Both the position numbers and the translations under genes were made by a program. Positions 24,865 to 35,054 of a DNA stretch of 64,000 nucleotides are shown in pieces. The notes beneath the pieces are model-generated. The model was not told the DNA's origin and searched no databases. It saw nothing but the letters and a program-made list of their open reading frames with translations. Each line of letters opens with the position of its first letter. Position 1 is the stretch's first letter. The DNA lies in assembly GCA_964059195.1 (NCBI GenBank), contig CAXKWD010000007.1, positions 56,581,620-56,645,619 of the forward strand, written 5' to 3'. The DNA is from Ectobius pallidus (Eukaryota; Arthropoda; Insecta; Blattodea; Ectobiidae).

Positions 24865-24957
24865 ATATGGTAACTTAAAATATGGTAACTTAAATTATCA
24901 AAATAATAAATATATTTTTATTTCGTTCATTAGGACCTAACGTTCTGGCACATAATA
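24865..24957 (-). repeat. Remaining part of the LARD-like 5' LTR
   Basis: Aligns with 8876-8955. 'atatggtaacttaaa' is present twice in a row here and once in the left LTR, a short junction duplication. The terminus reads TAATA instead of TAACA. Confidence 0.85.
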
Positions 24958-24961
24958 TGCT

Positions 24962-25480
24962 AAAACCGCGTTATTAAATAAGCATTATCACAGAGTTCAA
25001 GCTGAGCACGAGAGTTTAGCTGAGTATGTTGGTCAAATCAAACAATATGCTGGCATTTTCTTTTTGGAACCTTCAGAATCAGAAGTAGTGGCAACTATTC
25101 TAGATGGTCTCTCGCCTGCTACTAGAAGTAGTGTTGTATTTGAGAATAAGCCTACAAATTTTGCTGAGTTGGACCAATTGTTTGCTCGTATTAATTCTGT
25201 TAAATATGCGGACTCCCTCAGAGTTGATGCACCAAGTAATTTCCCTGTTCAAGGTAATTCTTCGGCTGATGTAACTTTTAGAGCTAGAGAAAACCATCGT
25301 TATAATCGGCCAGTTTCAACGTATGTTACTATTGCCGCAAGCGTGGCCATATGTTGCATAACTCTCCTACTCGCCCTGAACGTAGAAATTTTTATCATAG
25401 AGTATCTGCCCAACAGGCCTTAAATAATTATTCGAGATTTAGGCAACAAGGAAGTAATTTTATGCAGCAACAAAATAAAT
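24962..25480 (+). pseudogene. Gag, 3' part, of the outer gypsy-like element
   Basis: Continues in phase from codon 7975-7977. Contains HESLAEYVGQIKQYAGIF and SEVVATILDGLSPATR, the major homology-like region of gypsy Gag. After a shift near 25315 the second frame reads CYYCRKRGHMLHNS, a CCHC zinc knuckle whose last Cys is replaced by Ser. A Gln/Asn-rich tail leads towards the protease. Confidence 0.75.
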
Positions 25481-25529
25481 TTTCTAATAACTGGACTTGT
25501 TTACAGAATACCTTGGGTTCCATTTTATA

Positions 25530-25995
25530 AGTAATGAGATTAATTCTACGAAGGTAATGGGATTTTCTGGAAAGGTGTTACCATTTGTTAAGATTCAATG
25601 TGGTCCCCTGGACGCAATTGCTTTATTAGATTCGGGCTCATCGCTAAACATTATTTCTCATTCTACTTATTTGACTATGTGTAAATTTGGTAAAGTCCCT
25701 GCCATCGAATCAGATAGTATTCAGTGTTCAGTGGCTAATACGCAACCATTGGAATTTTGGTTGGATAGCACTTAAAATCAAAATTCATAGATTTTCTTGG
25801 AAGTTTAAGTTCTGGGTTGCGCCCCAACTTTCTGTGCCAGTTATATTGGGACTTAAGTTTTGTAAAGAAACCGGATTCCAATTAGATTTTCTGGAAGAAC
25901 AGTTATATTTTGCTTTTGCTCCTCATATTAAAATTCCCTTTTTGACTCATGCTATGGCTCAATATGGCTATGACTCATTGGAAGCGTGGAGATAA
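25530..25995 (+). pseudogene. Protease of the outer gypsy-like element (frameshifted)
   Basis: AIALLDSGSSLNIIS (about 25614-25658) is the DSG active site of a retropepsin. After a shift near 25770, SVPVILGLKFCKETG (about 25832-25876) supplies the ILG motif. It is followed without a clear boundary by the linker to RT. Confidence 0.75.
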
Positions 25996-26434
25996 GGAGG
26001 TGTTGTTTACTAACAATTGTATTCCCCCAGCTCAGGGTTTGAAGATAGACTCAATTAATCACCTGTCCGAGGAACAAAAGAGAATTTTGGTCGCCGTAGT
26101 CGATTCTTTTGAAGTTGGCCTGACTCCAGATTTGGGGCTTACTCATCTCATGGAAAGTAAGATAGAGTTACTGGACCACACTCCTGTGCGCAGGCCTCCA
26201 TATCGCTTGTCACCTCCGAAATTAAAGATAATGAGGGAACATATTAAGGTTATGTTTGAGAAGGGGGTAATCACCATGTCTAAATCTAATTAAAGCAGCC
26301 CTACATTTTTGGTGGTAAAGGAAGACAATAAATTTCGTCCAGTGATAGATTCCCGGTTTCTGAATGCCAAAATTAAAATAAATTCTCTGCCTCTTCCAGA
26401 TACACACTCCTCATTTGCCTGGTTTGCTAATGCG
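25949..26434 (+). pseudogene. RT N-terminal fragment of the outer gypsy-like element
   Basis: Contains PVRRPPYRLSPPKLKIM and, after a stop at 26291, FRPVIDSRFLNAKIKI and LPLPD, corresponding to the fingers region before the palm. The match ends at FAWFANA (about 26434), before the YxDD box. Confidence 0.75.
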
Positions 26435-27248
26435 CTTCGGGGTTCGGAGGCGACTAAATGCCCCGGGTGGACCCCTGCTAAGGGTACCAGGGCTCTCCTG
26501 GATTAGCTCGACTCTTCCCAGCAGATGGCGATGAGATAGGAAGAAGGATAACATACGGAACGACAATAGAGGGAATAAAGAAAGAAAGGAACAACTTGAG
26601 AGTCATAGTTCTTGTTTTAATTAAACGAAGCTAGTAAAACCAGAGAGCTGAGATAGATAAATGTCTAACAGAAAGAGACAGAATATCGAGAAAGGTGAAC
26701 ACATAGAGCTAAGAATAATTCAGAACGAAAGACAGCTAGAAAGATCAGAAAGCTGAGATGGATGAACAAATAGCACAAATACTGTCTAGAAAGTATAAAC
26801 GAGAAGCAATATCACTCTGCCATATGCCAAAGAAATTCAGAAGATATGAAACAATGAGAACGAAAAATACAAATAGATCGTACACAGAGTGTGGCCTATG
26901 GTTGGGGGCTCTAAAAATCAGGACTGATGGCCCATTATATATATATGACTTCACCCAGCTGCGGACTCATTCTGCCCCGTTTGATTTCTGAGTTTTCTCT
27001 CCTAGATGATTGTCTTCCTAGACTAAGAACTTCATCTGTCCGGGTTTGATTTTGGGATTTTCATTTCCCTAGACAAACTGCTTTCCTCAGCTACAGAGCC
27101 TTGTCCACCCTCCTAATATATTTTGGGTGCTAGTAACCCTAGACGAGTAGTTTTCGCTGCGACTTCGAGCCCAATACTGTAATGAATACTGAGATACATA
27201 AATAACAAAATACAGGAAAACAAACAATACTAGTTGAATGATATACTC
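26435..27248. other. Unassigned repeat-like sequence
   Basis: A GC-rich block (26435-26535) with no recognised family begins where the RT ends. A purine-rich stretch follows (26536-26900) with only short open frames. I see no domain. Confidence 0.35.
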
Positions 27249-27390
27249 CGTATGCCAGAGGAGAGATTGGAAAAGCAAGCTCTTCGCTACCAGCCGAAAG
27301 GAAAAAGATATATAGGAAGACCCAGGCGTCGCTGGGAAGACTTCTTCTGAGACGAAACAGGTCAATCTGGCCTATCTTGTGGCTGATGAT
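27249..27390 (+). mobile_element. LINE ORF2 C-terminal tail fragment
   Basis: Translates as MPEERLEKQALRYQPKGKR then IGRPRRRWEDFF, the G-R-P-R-x-R-W block that ends ORF2 of cockroach-type LINEs, followed by a TGATGATAATGATG-like tail. It is of the same general type as the fragment at 4695-5118 but on the other strand. Confidence 0.7.
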
Positions 27391-27660
27391 AATGATGCTA
27401 ATGAATACTTTATATATTACTTGCTAATACTGAATGACATACAAATGCATTTATAAAGAAAAAATATCTAAAGCTAGGATCAACGTGGCAACTACCGCCA
27501 TTAGCATAAGTTCATGAATAATTTCATTTATAGTTTTTTGGCAGATAAAGTCTTTCAAAGTATTCCAAAATACTCCATAAGGTAAGTCTCCCTGGGGCTA
27601 TTTACAAAAAAACATAATTGTAAGGAAATATTTATTGCAACAGACGTAGCAAGTGTTCAG
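27391..27660. other. AT-rich spacer and mariner 3' end
   Basis: From about 27555 the minus strand carries the post-transposase end of the mariner relic (…GCCCCAGGGAGACTTACC…). Nothing recognised in 27391-27550. Confidence 0.4.
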
Positions 27661-27922
27661 CTATTTACCAACCAATTCGCCACCATAACTGAAACATTTG
27701 TCATAGCGTGGAACAGACGTTTGAACACCTGTGTCGTAGAAGTCTGCCGCAGAGATTTGAACCACTGTGTGACAAACCTCTCCGCCTCTCGGTCATTCTC
27801 TGTAATTTCTTGAGGTGTAGGAAAAGATGGAAATCACTGGGAATGAAATCCGGGCTGTAGGGTGGATGTTTAACACCTCCTAGCAAGTCTCCTGCAGAAG
27901 TTCGGCTGGGAAGTTTAAACAT
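27661..27922 (-). pseudogene. Mariner transposase, C-terminal fragment (minus)
   Basis: HPPYSPDFIPSDFHLFLHLK is the mariner catalytic-D motif block (YSPDLAPSD, third acidic residue of D,D34D). After a frameshift, ISAADFYDTGVQ and VPRYDKCFSYGGELVGK-stop give the normal C-terminus. The 5' two-thirds of the gene is missing; the sequence instead turns into an inverted copy at about 27905. Confidence 0.85.
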
Positions 27923-27990
27923 CCACCCTACAGCCCGGATTTCGCTCCCTCAGATTTCCATATTTTCCTACACTTCAAGAAATTACAGAG
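27905..27990 (+). pseudogene. Mariner transposase fragment (plus), split by the 23.5-kb insertion
   Basis: HPPYSPDFAPSDFHIF on the plus strand, inverted relative to the copy just before it. It ends in TTACAGAG (27990) and continues at 51502 with AGAGAATGAC, matching the uninterrupted minus copy (TTACAGAGAATGACC). Confidence 0.85.
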
Positions 27991-28243
27991 TGTGCCCGAA
28001 CTCCGCTTGGCCCGGCTTATCAGTCGGCTACACAACGGTGGATTTCGTGTGTGCAGCCGTCACTCACCGCAACGCAAGCTTCGTGCTGACTGTCCGGCTG
28101 TCAGTCGATGGAGCTAGATTCTTATCTCCGTGGCTCGATCATACTTTCTGGATGAAAAGTGGCCGGAAGGAAGCAAGATAAGTGAATTCTACGGACAGCT
28201 TCGACCTGAACAAATACACGACAGTGAAGTTAAAAAAGATTGA

Positions 28244-31099
28244 CATTTACCCTCAGCTCAATTAGGCCTACAAAATTATAGTGTGAAATCTGATTTTGGC
28301 CTATTATACTGGAACGTTCAAAGCTTAGTGAACAAACTTGACGAAATTGATTCACTCATTGATGCCACTAGTGCAGATGTACTATGTGTTGTTGAACATT
28401 GGCTTTCTAAAAATGATTTGCCCATTATCAAAATACCAGGCTATTACCTGGCTGATTGTTTCTGTCGTGACAATAATCGCTTGCATGGTGGTTCTGCTAT
28501 CTATATTCAAAATAAATATGTTAGTACTAAGCTGGCTGATTTTGGTGCCTTAATTACTCCTAGTATTTTTGAGCTTAGCACTACATATATTGAGAATTTA
28601 AACTTACTCTGTGCTGTTTTATATAGGAGCCCTGACAACTGTAGAGATATTTTTAACATATTTTTAAATAATCTTTATGAATTTTTTAATATCGTTTTTA
28701 CGGTAAAGTCTAATATAAATATCATTCTGGCTGCTGATTTTAATAATGATTTTCTTATAAATAGTAATGGTACCAAAGAACTGAATAGTATTTTTAACTG
28801 CTTTGGACTTCGATGTACTGTCCATCAACCAACCCGATTTGGTACTAATGAGTCACATGGTACCTGTATTGACAATGTGGTTACAAATATTGACTATTAT
28901 AATTGTTCCTCTTCTGTTATGTCAACTCCTCTGTCTGATCATGAGCCAATAATATTTATTTCAAAATTAACCACACCCAAACAACCTAAATTAATTAATG
29001 CCCCCACCAAGTACATTAGATTAATAAACGATTATAGTATTGTACACTTCATACATTTATTGCACAATATAAATTGGATGAATGTTTATAATTTAACAAA
29101 TCTTAATGAGAAGGTTGATTGTTTTTTATTTTTGTTTTTAGATGCTATTGATAAAGCGTTTCCTTTTAATGTTGTTAAACCTAGTCCTACTAGAAGGGCT
29201 GTGAACAAAGGCTGGTATAATGCTGAACTCTACAATTTAAAACAAGAATGTTTATATTATTATGACCTATACAAATATTTTGGAGTAGTTAGTTACAAAG
29301 ATAAGTACATTGAAAGTAAACAAACATACAAGAACGCCATTAGAAGGGCTAAAACCTATTATTTTTCGACAATGATAGACAGCTCAACTAACAAAACTAA
29401 ATATATGTGGTCCATGGTATCCGATATCTGTAATAACAATCATACGGCTGAATCTGCCCCAACTGAAATAAGTGTCGATGGAATGAATTCATTTTTTATT
29501 ACTAAAGTTGATGAAATTGTAAGCAATCGTATACCACCTACTAATGATTTTCTTTTTTATTTGACTGACATCAACAAACCAAACTGTTCATTTGATTTTA
29601 CTCATTTTACTGTTGACATGATTTATTCAACGATTTTGAAAATAAAAAATAGTTCTTGTTACGATGTTTATGGTATAAATTCAAATATACTCAAATTATC
29701 TGCTAGTTACATATGTGAACCTTTGTGTCATATCTTTAACTCTTGCTTGATTTCTTGCATATTTCCTGATGCTTTTAAGTATGCTAAGGTTATACCAGTT
29801 CATAAAAAAGGAGACAAACTAGATTATAATAATTATCGCCCTATAACCATTATTCCTGCTCTATCAAAGATATTTGAAATATTACTCTATGATCAAATTA
29901 CTCTGTATTTTGAAAACAACAATTTATTCTCAAATAAACAGTTTGGCTTTAGAAAGAAACATAGTACGGTGGATGCAGTCAAGTCCTTTGTTAAATTATG
30001 TATTGAAAGTCTTGAAAGCAGAAAAATTGTATTAAATAGGTTTTATGACTTAACTAAGGCGTTTGATACCGTATCTCATGATACGCTGTTACAAAAGTTG
30101 GCATTTTATGGGTTAAATGACAGTGTCATACAGTTTTTTCAATCTTACCTTGTTAATAGATATCAAGCTGTTTTTTATAATGGTAACATATCTCATTACG
30201 AATTAGTCAAATATGGTGTTCCCCAGGGATCTGTCCTTGGTCCATTATTCTTTATTATATACGTCAACGATCTTCCTGCTGTTATTAACAAGGAAAGTTT
30301 CATACCTCATATGTATGCTGATGATTTAGTCTTAACAGCTTTTCACAGCAATGAACTTCTTTTAAATACATATTTAAATGAAATTAACGACATCATTGTT
30401 AGCTGGTGCCATGCAAATAATCTTAATCTAAATCATAATAAAACTGTTGATCTAAAAATGAGTATTAAACAGGAAAATTTGGACAACGCCGTTAAAGTAT
30501 TAGGTATTTATGTGGAATCTGGACTTGGTTGGCAAACACATGTGAACCACGTAGCTAGTAAACTTAGCAAATCAATATTTATGATCAGATTGTTAAAGAA
30601 TTATTTGAATTTAGAATCTCTACTGAAGGTGTACTATGCATATGTTTACAGCCATCTTTCATATGGTCTTATCTTATGGGGTAACCACTCTTCTGCAGAA
30701 AGATTATTAATTTTACAAAAAAGATGCATTAGATTAATATGTGGAGCTTCAGCAAAAACTCACTGTAAACCACTCTTTGTCAGATTAGGTGTTCCTACTT
30801 TGCCATCAATGTACGTTCTCGAATGCCTTCTGTATGCTAAGACGAATCTGTCTACTTTCACCACATGTTCCGCTGTTCATAATTATAATACCAGGACCAG
30901 ATCTAATATATATACGGATAAATGCAATTTTACTTTGTCACAAAAGAATTTTGATTATATGTCTAAGAAATTTTTTAATATTATTCCTTTGCATATTAGG
31001 AACTTGCCTATTGGACAGTTTAAGAAGGCAGTTCGTACTACATTATTGGCTAACCCCCTGTATAGTGTACGAGAGTTTTATAATGTAAATTGGTTTTAA
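28244..31099 (+). CDS. LINE ORF2: AP endonuclease-reverse transcriptase, uninterrupted
   Basis: A single open frame of about 950 codons. N-terminal endonuclease/exonuclease/phosphatase domain: LYWNVQSLVNK (metal/substrate motif), VVEHWL (catalytic Glu), AADFNNDF (usual GDFN has Ala for Gly) and STPLSDHEPI (catalytic Asp-His). RT domain: AKVIPVHKKGDK, YNNYRPITIIPALSKIFE, QFGFRKKHST, YDLTKAFDTVSHD, YGVPQGSVLGPLFF, HMYADDLVL. Catalytic aspartates in KAFD and YADD are intact. The style is that of the CR1/L2/jockey group; I cannot place it more narrowly. The frame is open upstream to a TGA at 28241 but has no ATG before the endonuclease domain, so translation may start at a non-AUG codon (GTG at 28283), or the start may lie upstream or be lost. 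No stop or frameshift makes this the only apparently intact TE gene here. Confidence 0.9.
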   Translation, partial: HLPSAQLGLQNYSVKSDFGLLYWNVQSLVNKLDEIDSLIDATSADVLCVVEHWLSKNDLPIIKIPGYYLADCFCRDNNRLHGGSAIYIQNKYVSTKLADFGALITPSIFELSTTYIENLNLLCAVLYRSPDNCRDIFNIFLNNLYEFFNIVFTVKSNINIILAADFNNDFLINSNGTKELNSIFNCFGLRCTVHQPTRFGTNESHGTCIDNVVTNIDYYNCSSSVMSTPLSDHEPIIFISKLTTPKQPKLINAPTKYIRLINDYSIVHFIHLLHNINWMNVYNLTNLNEKVDCFLFLFLDAIDKAFPFNVVKPSPTRRAVNKGWYNAELYNLKQECLYYYDLYKYFGVVSYKDKYIESKQTYKNAIRRAKTYYFSTMIDSSTNKTKYMWSMVSDICNNNHTAESAPTEISVDGMNSFFITKVDEIVSNRIPPTNDFLFYLTDINKPNCSFDFTHFTVDMIYSTILKIKNSSCYDVYGINSNILKLSASYICEPLCHIFNSCLISCIFPDAFKYAKVIPVHKKGDKLDYNNYRPITIIPALSKIFEILLYDQITLYFENNNLFSNKQFGFRKKHSTVDAVKSFVKLCIESLESRKIVLNRFYDLTKAFDTVSHDTLLQKLAFYGLNDSVIQFFQSYLVNRYQAVFYNGNISHYELVKYGVPQGSVLGPLFFIIYVNDLPAVINKESFIPHMYADDLVLTAFHSNELLLNTYLNEINDIIVSWCHANNLNLNHNKTVDLKMSIKQENLDNAVKVLGIYVESGLGWQTHVNHVASKLSKSIFMIRLLKNYLNLESLLKVYYAYVYSHLSYGLILWGNHSSAERLLILQKRCIRLICGASAKTHCKPLFVRLGVPTLPSMYVLECLLYAKTNLSTFTTCSAVHNYNTRTRSNIYTDKCNFTLSQKNFDYMSKKFFNIIPLHIRNLPIGQFKKAVRTTLLANPLYSVREFYNVNWF

Positions 31100-31134
31100 G
31101 TTATATTGTTACTGTATATTATTGCAATTGACTT

Positions 31135-31184
31135 TCCTATGACCACTTGGTCTTTTGGAATAAAAAAAAAAAAAAAAAAAAAAA
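31135..31184 (+). terminator. LINE 3' hairpin, polyadenylation signal and tail
   Basis: ATGACCACTTGGTCTTTT contains the perfect 5-bp stem GACCA/TGGTC with a CT loop (31141-31152), followed by AATAAA and poly(A). CR1/L2-type elements commonly end with such a stem, which the RT is thought to recognise. Confidence 0.7.
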
Positions 31185-31370
31185 CAGGTATCAGAGGTCA
31201 GAAAGGGGATTTTAGTGAGAATTGAAATGTCCACAAGTCCAGAAATTAAAGTGTGGTAGATAATTTAAAGTTTTATTCTTTAAAATGTTCCAAAAGTTTC
31301 AGATCTATTCTATTTGATGGCTTATGCGAAATCACAGATGATGTAATGCATTTACTATATGTATTGATAG

Positions 31371-32413
31371 TATATCGTCGTCCATAAAGAATGTTTTTAC
31401 GTCGTAGTGTATAGGCTGAGTCTTTCAATCTTAAATTATAATGTTCTGTAAACTATAAAGTTTATCTCTTTTCTTTCGTCTGGTTTTTACTAAGCAAGGT
31501 CAAATCGCTTGTATCTATTCCTTTCACTAATATGCAATTGTTACTTACGCGCTGGTAACTTATTTTTACTTGATACACCCTCTCTATTTCTATAGCGCGG
31601 ATTCATTACTAACCTCGGTGACAATTAACAGCTCCACCGGTAAAATAATCGTTGAATGTAGTTTCACTAATACTCACTTATTTCTTTGTTTCAAATAATC
31701 ACAATAATAGCGCGATTACATGTTTGTATTGTATCTATCCTATTTCTCTATGCGCGGTTAATTAATACTTGGCTAATGCTAGCTAGTGTCGTGTCTCTGG
31801 TCTCTGTCGATGTTTTCGTATAAGTGCCTCTCCGCTCCTGGGGCTTCGATAATATCTACTGAGTTTAGTTTCTTCTACTGTTATGTCATTGGTTTGTCGA
31901 TGTCTTTAGACTTTTCTAATTGGAGCATTAGTATTCTCTTCTGCTATGTCTTCAAAATTCTTACACTTTAGTTTTAGCGTGATGCCAGTTTAGCGATTCA
32001 TCAAAGCTGTCACATGGAGGATGGAGACAGTAGGCTGAGTTTGTGATTTCGTCCAGCCCACTTCCTATTGTATAATATGAATTGTCTGATTGTTCTTAAT
32101 ATATAGTTTTATCTATTCAAACGTAAGTGAAAATTATGTCATCCTATGGGGTTCGGTTGTACGTGTCGAATGATATAAGTTTCTAGTCTGTTATTTATTA
32201 AATAATCGGTTTGAATAATTATTTATTAATACTGTAATCGTCCTTTAATTAATTATGCCGTGTCGTATGTCAAACTATTGTCCTCAATGTCAGCTATCTT
32301 TTGATGTACTTAATCTTCTCGTACTTCTAATCGTGTAGTTTTAATTCTCGTTTAATGTCGTTATAAATCTGCGGAAAGTTTGAATTGACCCCTATGAACT
32401 GTAATCTGTCACA
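31371..32413 (-). repeat. LTR-like repeat, left copy (BEL 3' LTR)
   Basis: About 1.04 kb beginning tatatcgtcgtc (plus) and ending ctgtaatctgtcacaa. It is collinear and highly similar to 42387-42434, 43778-44009, 44305-44597 and 51060-51501. It is uninterrupted here and so serves as the reference for dating the insertions in the other copy. The 186 bp between the LINE tail and 31371 have no counterpart in the right copy. Confidence 0.75.
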
Positions 32414-35054
32414 AATGACCGAATTAAAAATTCGAAAAATTACGTAATTGATTGAAATTGAAAATTGAAAGGAATGAGCGATTTTTAAAATTTATCATTC
32501 TTCCCACATCTGAAATTCTCTAATTTTTCATGTCATATTCGTCTTAGCTATCATTTCTCATTTCTTTTCTCTCTATATTTATTATTAATTTCAGACTTCT
32601 TTATCTTTACTTATATCTGTGTTTCATTCCTTGTTATTATTTCCATTTCAAAACTTTAATATTTATTCCTTACAATTAATGTTTTCATTTTAATTACTTC
32701 TTACACCTTAAGTTATCTGTGTTTTTTAAATTCTAATCTGCTTTCCTAATTTAACATATCATATAAAAGTAAAAAAACATTTTAAAAATTATTAAAATGT
32801 TACACTAGTTACCTTATGTTCATCGTCTTTTCATTGTATTCGTCGATAGTTCTGTCCTGTATTACTTGTCTATATTGACACAAAAATCAAATAAAACATA
32901 ACACTTATTAGTTACCTGTAAACATATAAGCATAACACAAATTATTAAATTCACTTTTTTAATTAATTTTCAAATGACATATTCCATTTTCTTTCTTCAT
33001 TCTTCTAGGGTATGCTATCCTTCGTAGTATCATGTTTCATTAACACTCGATTTTCATTTCCAAGCGTTACACAATAATTACCTAATTCTTAAAATCAGTT
33101 CTTAATATTCTAGTACCATCGAGTACTTCTGTGCATTTTCTTTATGTACTTCATTTCATCAGTGTCTACGCACAATTATTTTAAGTGACATTAGGTCCGT
33201 GCCTTGTCCTTCTACTCATATTCATACATTTCTTTCGTCGACTTTCTTATTTCACATACTTTTTACACAAATCGTACTCCTAACACAAATCATTTTACTC
33301 ACTATACATTGCTGTATCATCATATTTTTATACTTGATTGACTATAGGAATAAGATTAGGAATTGTGTTGAACATGCCGTTTGAAAAATAATTGTTTACT
33401 TTCAAAAACTAAAATTATTAAGCTTTCCTTCAGAATTTGTGTTACATTCTTATGAATAAAGTAAAGTAAATGGTTATCCATATATTAAGTTACAAAGTGT
33501 AAAAGAAATTCTTATTAATAAAATCAAATAATAGTGTGATTCTCTTTTAGTCAAAGCAATGTTTCAGCTCTAAACATGCTCATCCAGAGGGGAACTAGCT
33601 TCTCACCACATTTGTTATCGCCACGCGGCCTCTGGAACGGACCGTAGAACTCAAGGTATATTCCCGGCGATAACAGTATCGAATTGAGGATAGAATGGTT
33701 TGAAACACAACTTTATTGTATTTCCAGCAACCGGTAAGACGTTCTCGTTGAAAATAGAGCTTCATTACATTTCAACGAAAAAAGAATAAACAGCTTATGA
33801 ACACACATAAATCACAGTCGTAGTGACGTCACTTGAATAACATAAACATGTGCTTGAAGGAATATTCGTCGTAAATCTTTATGTTTATGAAGCTAATTAA
33901 ATACACATGAAAATGTATTGGAACTGTACACAATCGGAGGACCAGCTATAACTGTTATAGCAAAAAGATGTAGCTTATTGAAGTTTTTACTTCTCACTAG
34001 CTAGAATATTTGCATATTAATGTTCGTAGAAATGATAAAATTTGAATGTTTAGAGGATCTGAACCTCAGACCGAGGATTTGCATTGAAATAAGTGATTTA
34101 CACACTTTATTTGCTAATTGATAAATGTCTACATTTATTATCAATCACAATTACATTAAATTCTCTTTGAGACTGCCAATATCACGAAGCCGACTAATCC
34201 TTGGTCCAAATATGCTGTAAAACGTACCTTTGATATTTAAGTCACGAAATTACTCACAAATTGAAGGATATTCCCCTTGATTAGTACGAATGTCCTAAGG
34301 ATTGATGAAGACTTATTATCTTCGTAAAGAAGTCCTTGAGGTCCTTAATATTGAGTTACATGCAATCTCCATGCTCGTTGAATTACTGAATCCGTGATAA
34401 AAATGAAGAAAAATGCCTTTTGCCCGAAATTAGCAATATCTTGAAATGATAGAAACTTTTAGTAAGTTGAAAAAGAGCTCCTTGCTCTTGGAAAAGGTGA
34501 ATGGAACGTGTATGAAGAAGTGTGAATAAGTGTGTTAAAAAAACAGAAGGTTAAAATAATTAGGTTAATGCCAATCCAAAAAATAGCTCGATCAGCATAT
34601 TGAATTAATTAATCAATTCATGGGAAAACACTATACTAAATATATAATCTCAAGATAAAATAAAATAAACAAAGAAATGTTTAAATAGGAAAGTATTTAG
34701 AAACAAATGAAGGCATTTTGAATCGAGATTAATGACAATAATTGTCAAGACATACTGTAATAAGTAAAACTATGAGGTTTTTTTATTAACAAATGAAAAT
34801 TAAATCAAAGCCATCTATAAGCTAAATTTGTAACATAGCATTAGCAAGTTGGTATCACAAGACGTAATATATTGCTCGCGATTATTTAGCTTGTGAAATA
34901 ATCTAAAGTGATTTGGAGTTATGTGATACCTACAGAGAGTTATGATTAGAGAAAATTAAAATAAGCTAATATAAGAAAAAATAATTAACCTGTAATTAGG
35001 AAAGGAGTCGAGGGTTGCTAACCAAAAAGCAACAACACCAATGAAATGATTTGG
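32414..35054. other. AT-rich 3' internal region of the BEL/Pao element
   Basis: No supported coding frame. A purine run on the minus strand (GTGGGAAGAATG, about 32498-32510) resembles a polypurine tract but is about 90 bp from the LTR edge. A more GC-rich block at 33570-33770 has no recognised content. Confidence 0.4.

Larger units (their letters stand above)
7978..24957 (-). mobile_element. Non-coding LTR element (LARD-like), itself carrying a nested element
   Basis: Bounded by two near-identical LTRs (7978-8955 and 16198-17111 continued at 24865-24957) and the TSD TGCT. Orientation is minus: a tRNA-primer-like site lies next to the right LTR (16178-16193) and a purine-rich tract lies next to the left LTR. 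The 7.24-kb interior contains no recognisable gag, pol or env, so it fits a large retrotransposon derivative mobilised in trans. Without the nested gypsy element it would be about 9.2 kb. The LTRs differ by a few substitutions and a 16-bp indel near 16694, which suggests a fairly recent insertion. Confidence 0.75.
5119..26434 (+). mobile_element. Outer gypsy-like LTR retrotransposon, split by nested elements and 3'-truncated
   Basis: Parts in order: LTR/leader-like sequence (5119-7123), 5' gag (7124-7977), a 17-kb nested insertion (7978-24961 including one TSD copy), then 3' gag, protease and the N-terminal part of RT (24962-26434). Reading frames on the two sides of the insertion join in phase once the insertion and one TSD copy are removed. 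RT stops at about 26434, before the catalytic YxDD box, where unrelated sequence begins; RNase H, integrase and the 3' LTR are absent. Gag architecture suggests Ty3/gypsy. The 5' boundary is uncertain because no second LTR is available for comparison. Confidence 0.7.
27991..31184 (+). mobile_element. Near-full-length LINE with poly(A) tail
   Basis: A GC-rich 5' region (to about 28243), an intact ORF2 (28244-31099), a short 3' UTR ending in a hairpin and AATAAA, and a 23-A tail (31162-31184). The left end coincides with the putative BEL terminus TGTGCCCG, so the exact LINE start lies within a few bases of 27991-28000. CAGAG occurs just before the element (27986-27990) and shortly after the tail (31192-31197), a possible short TSD. 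Confidence 0.75.
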
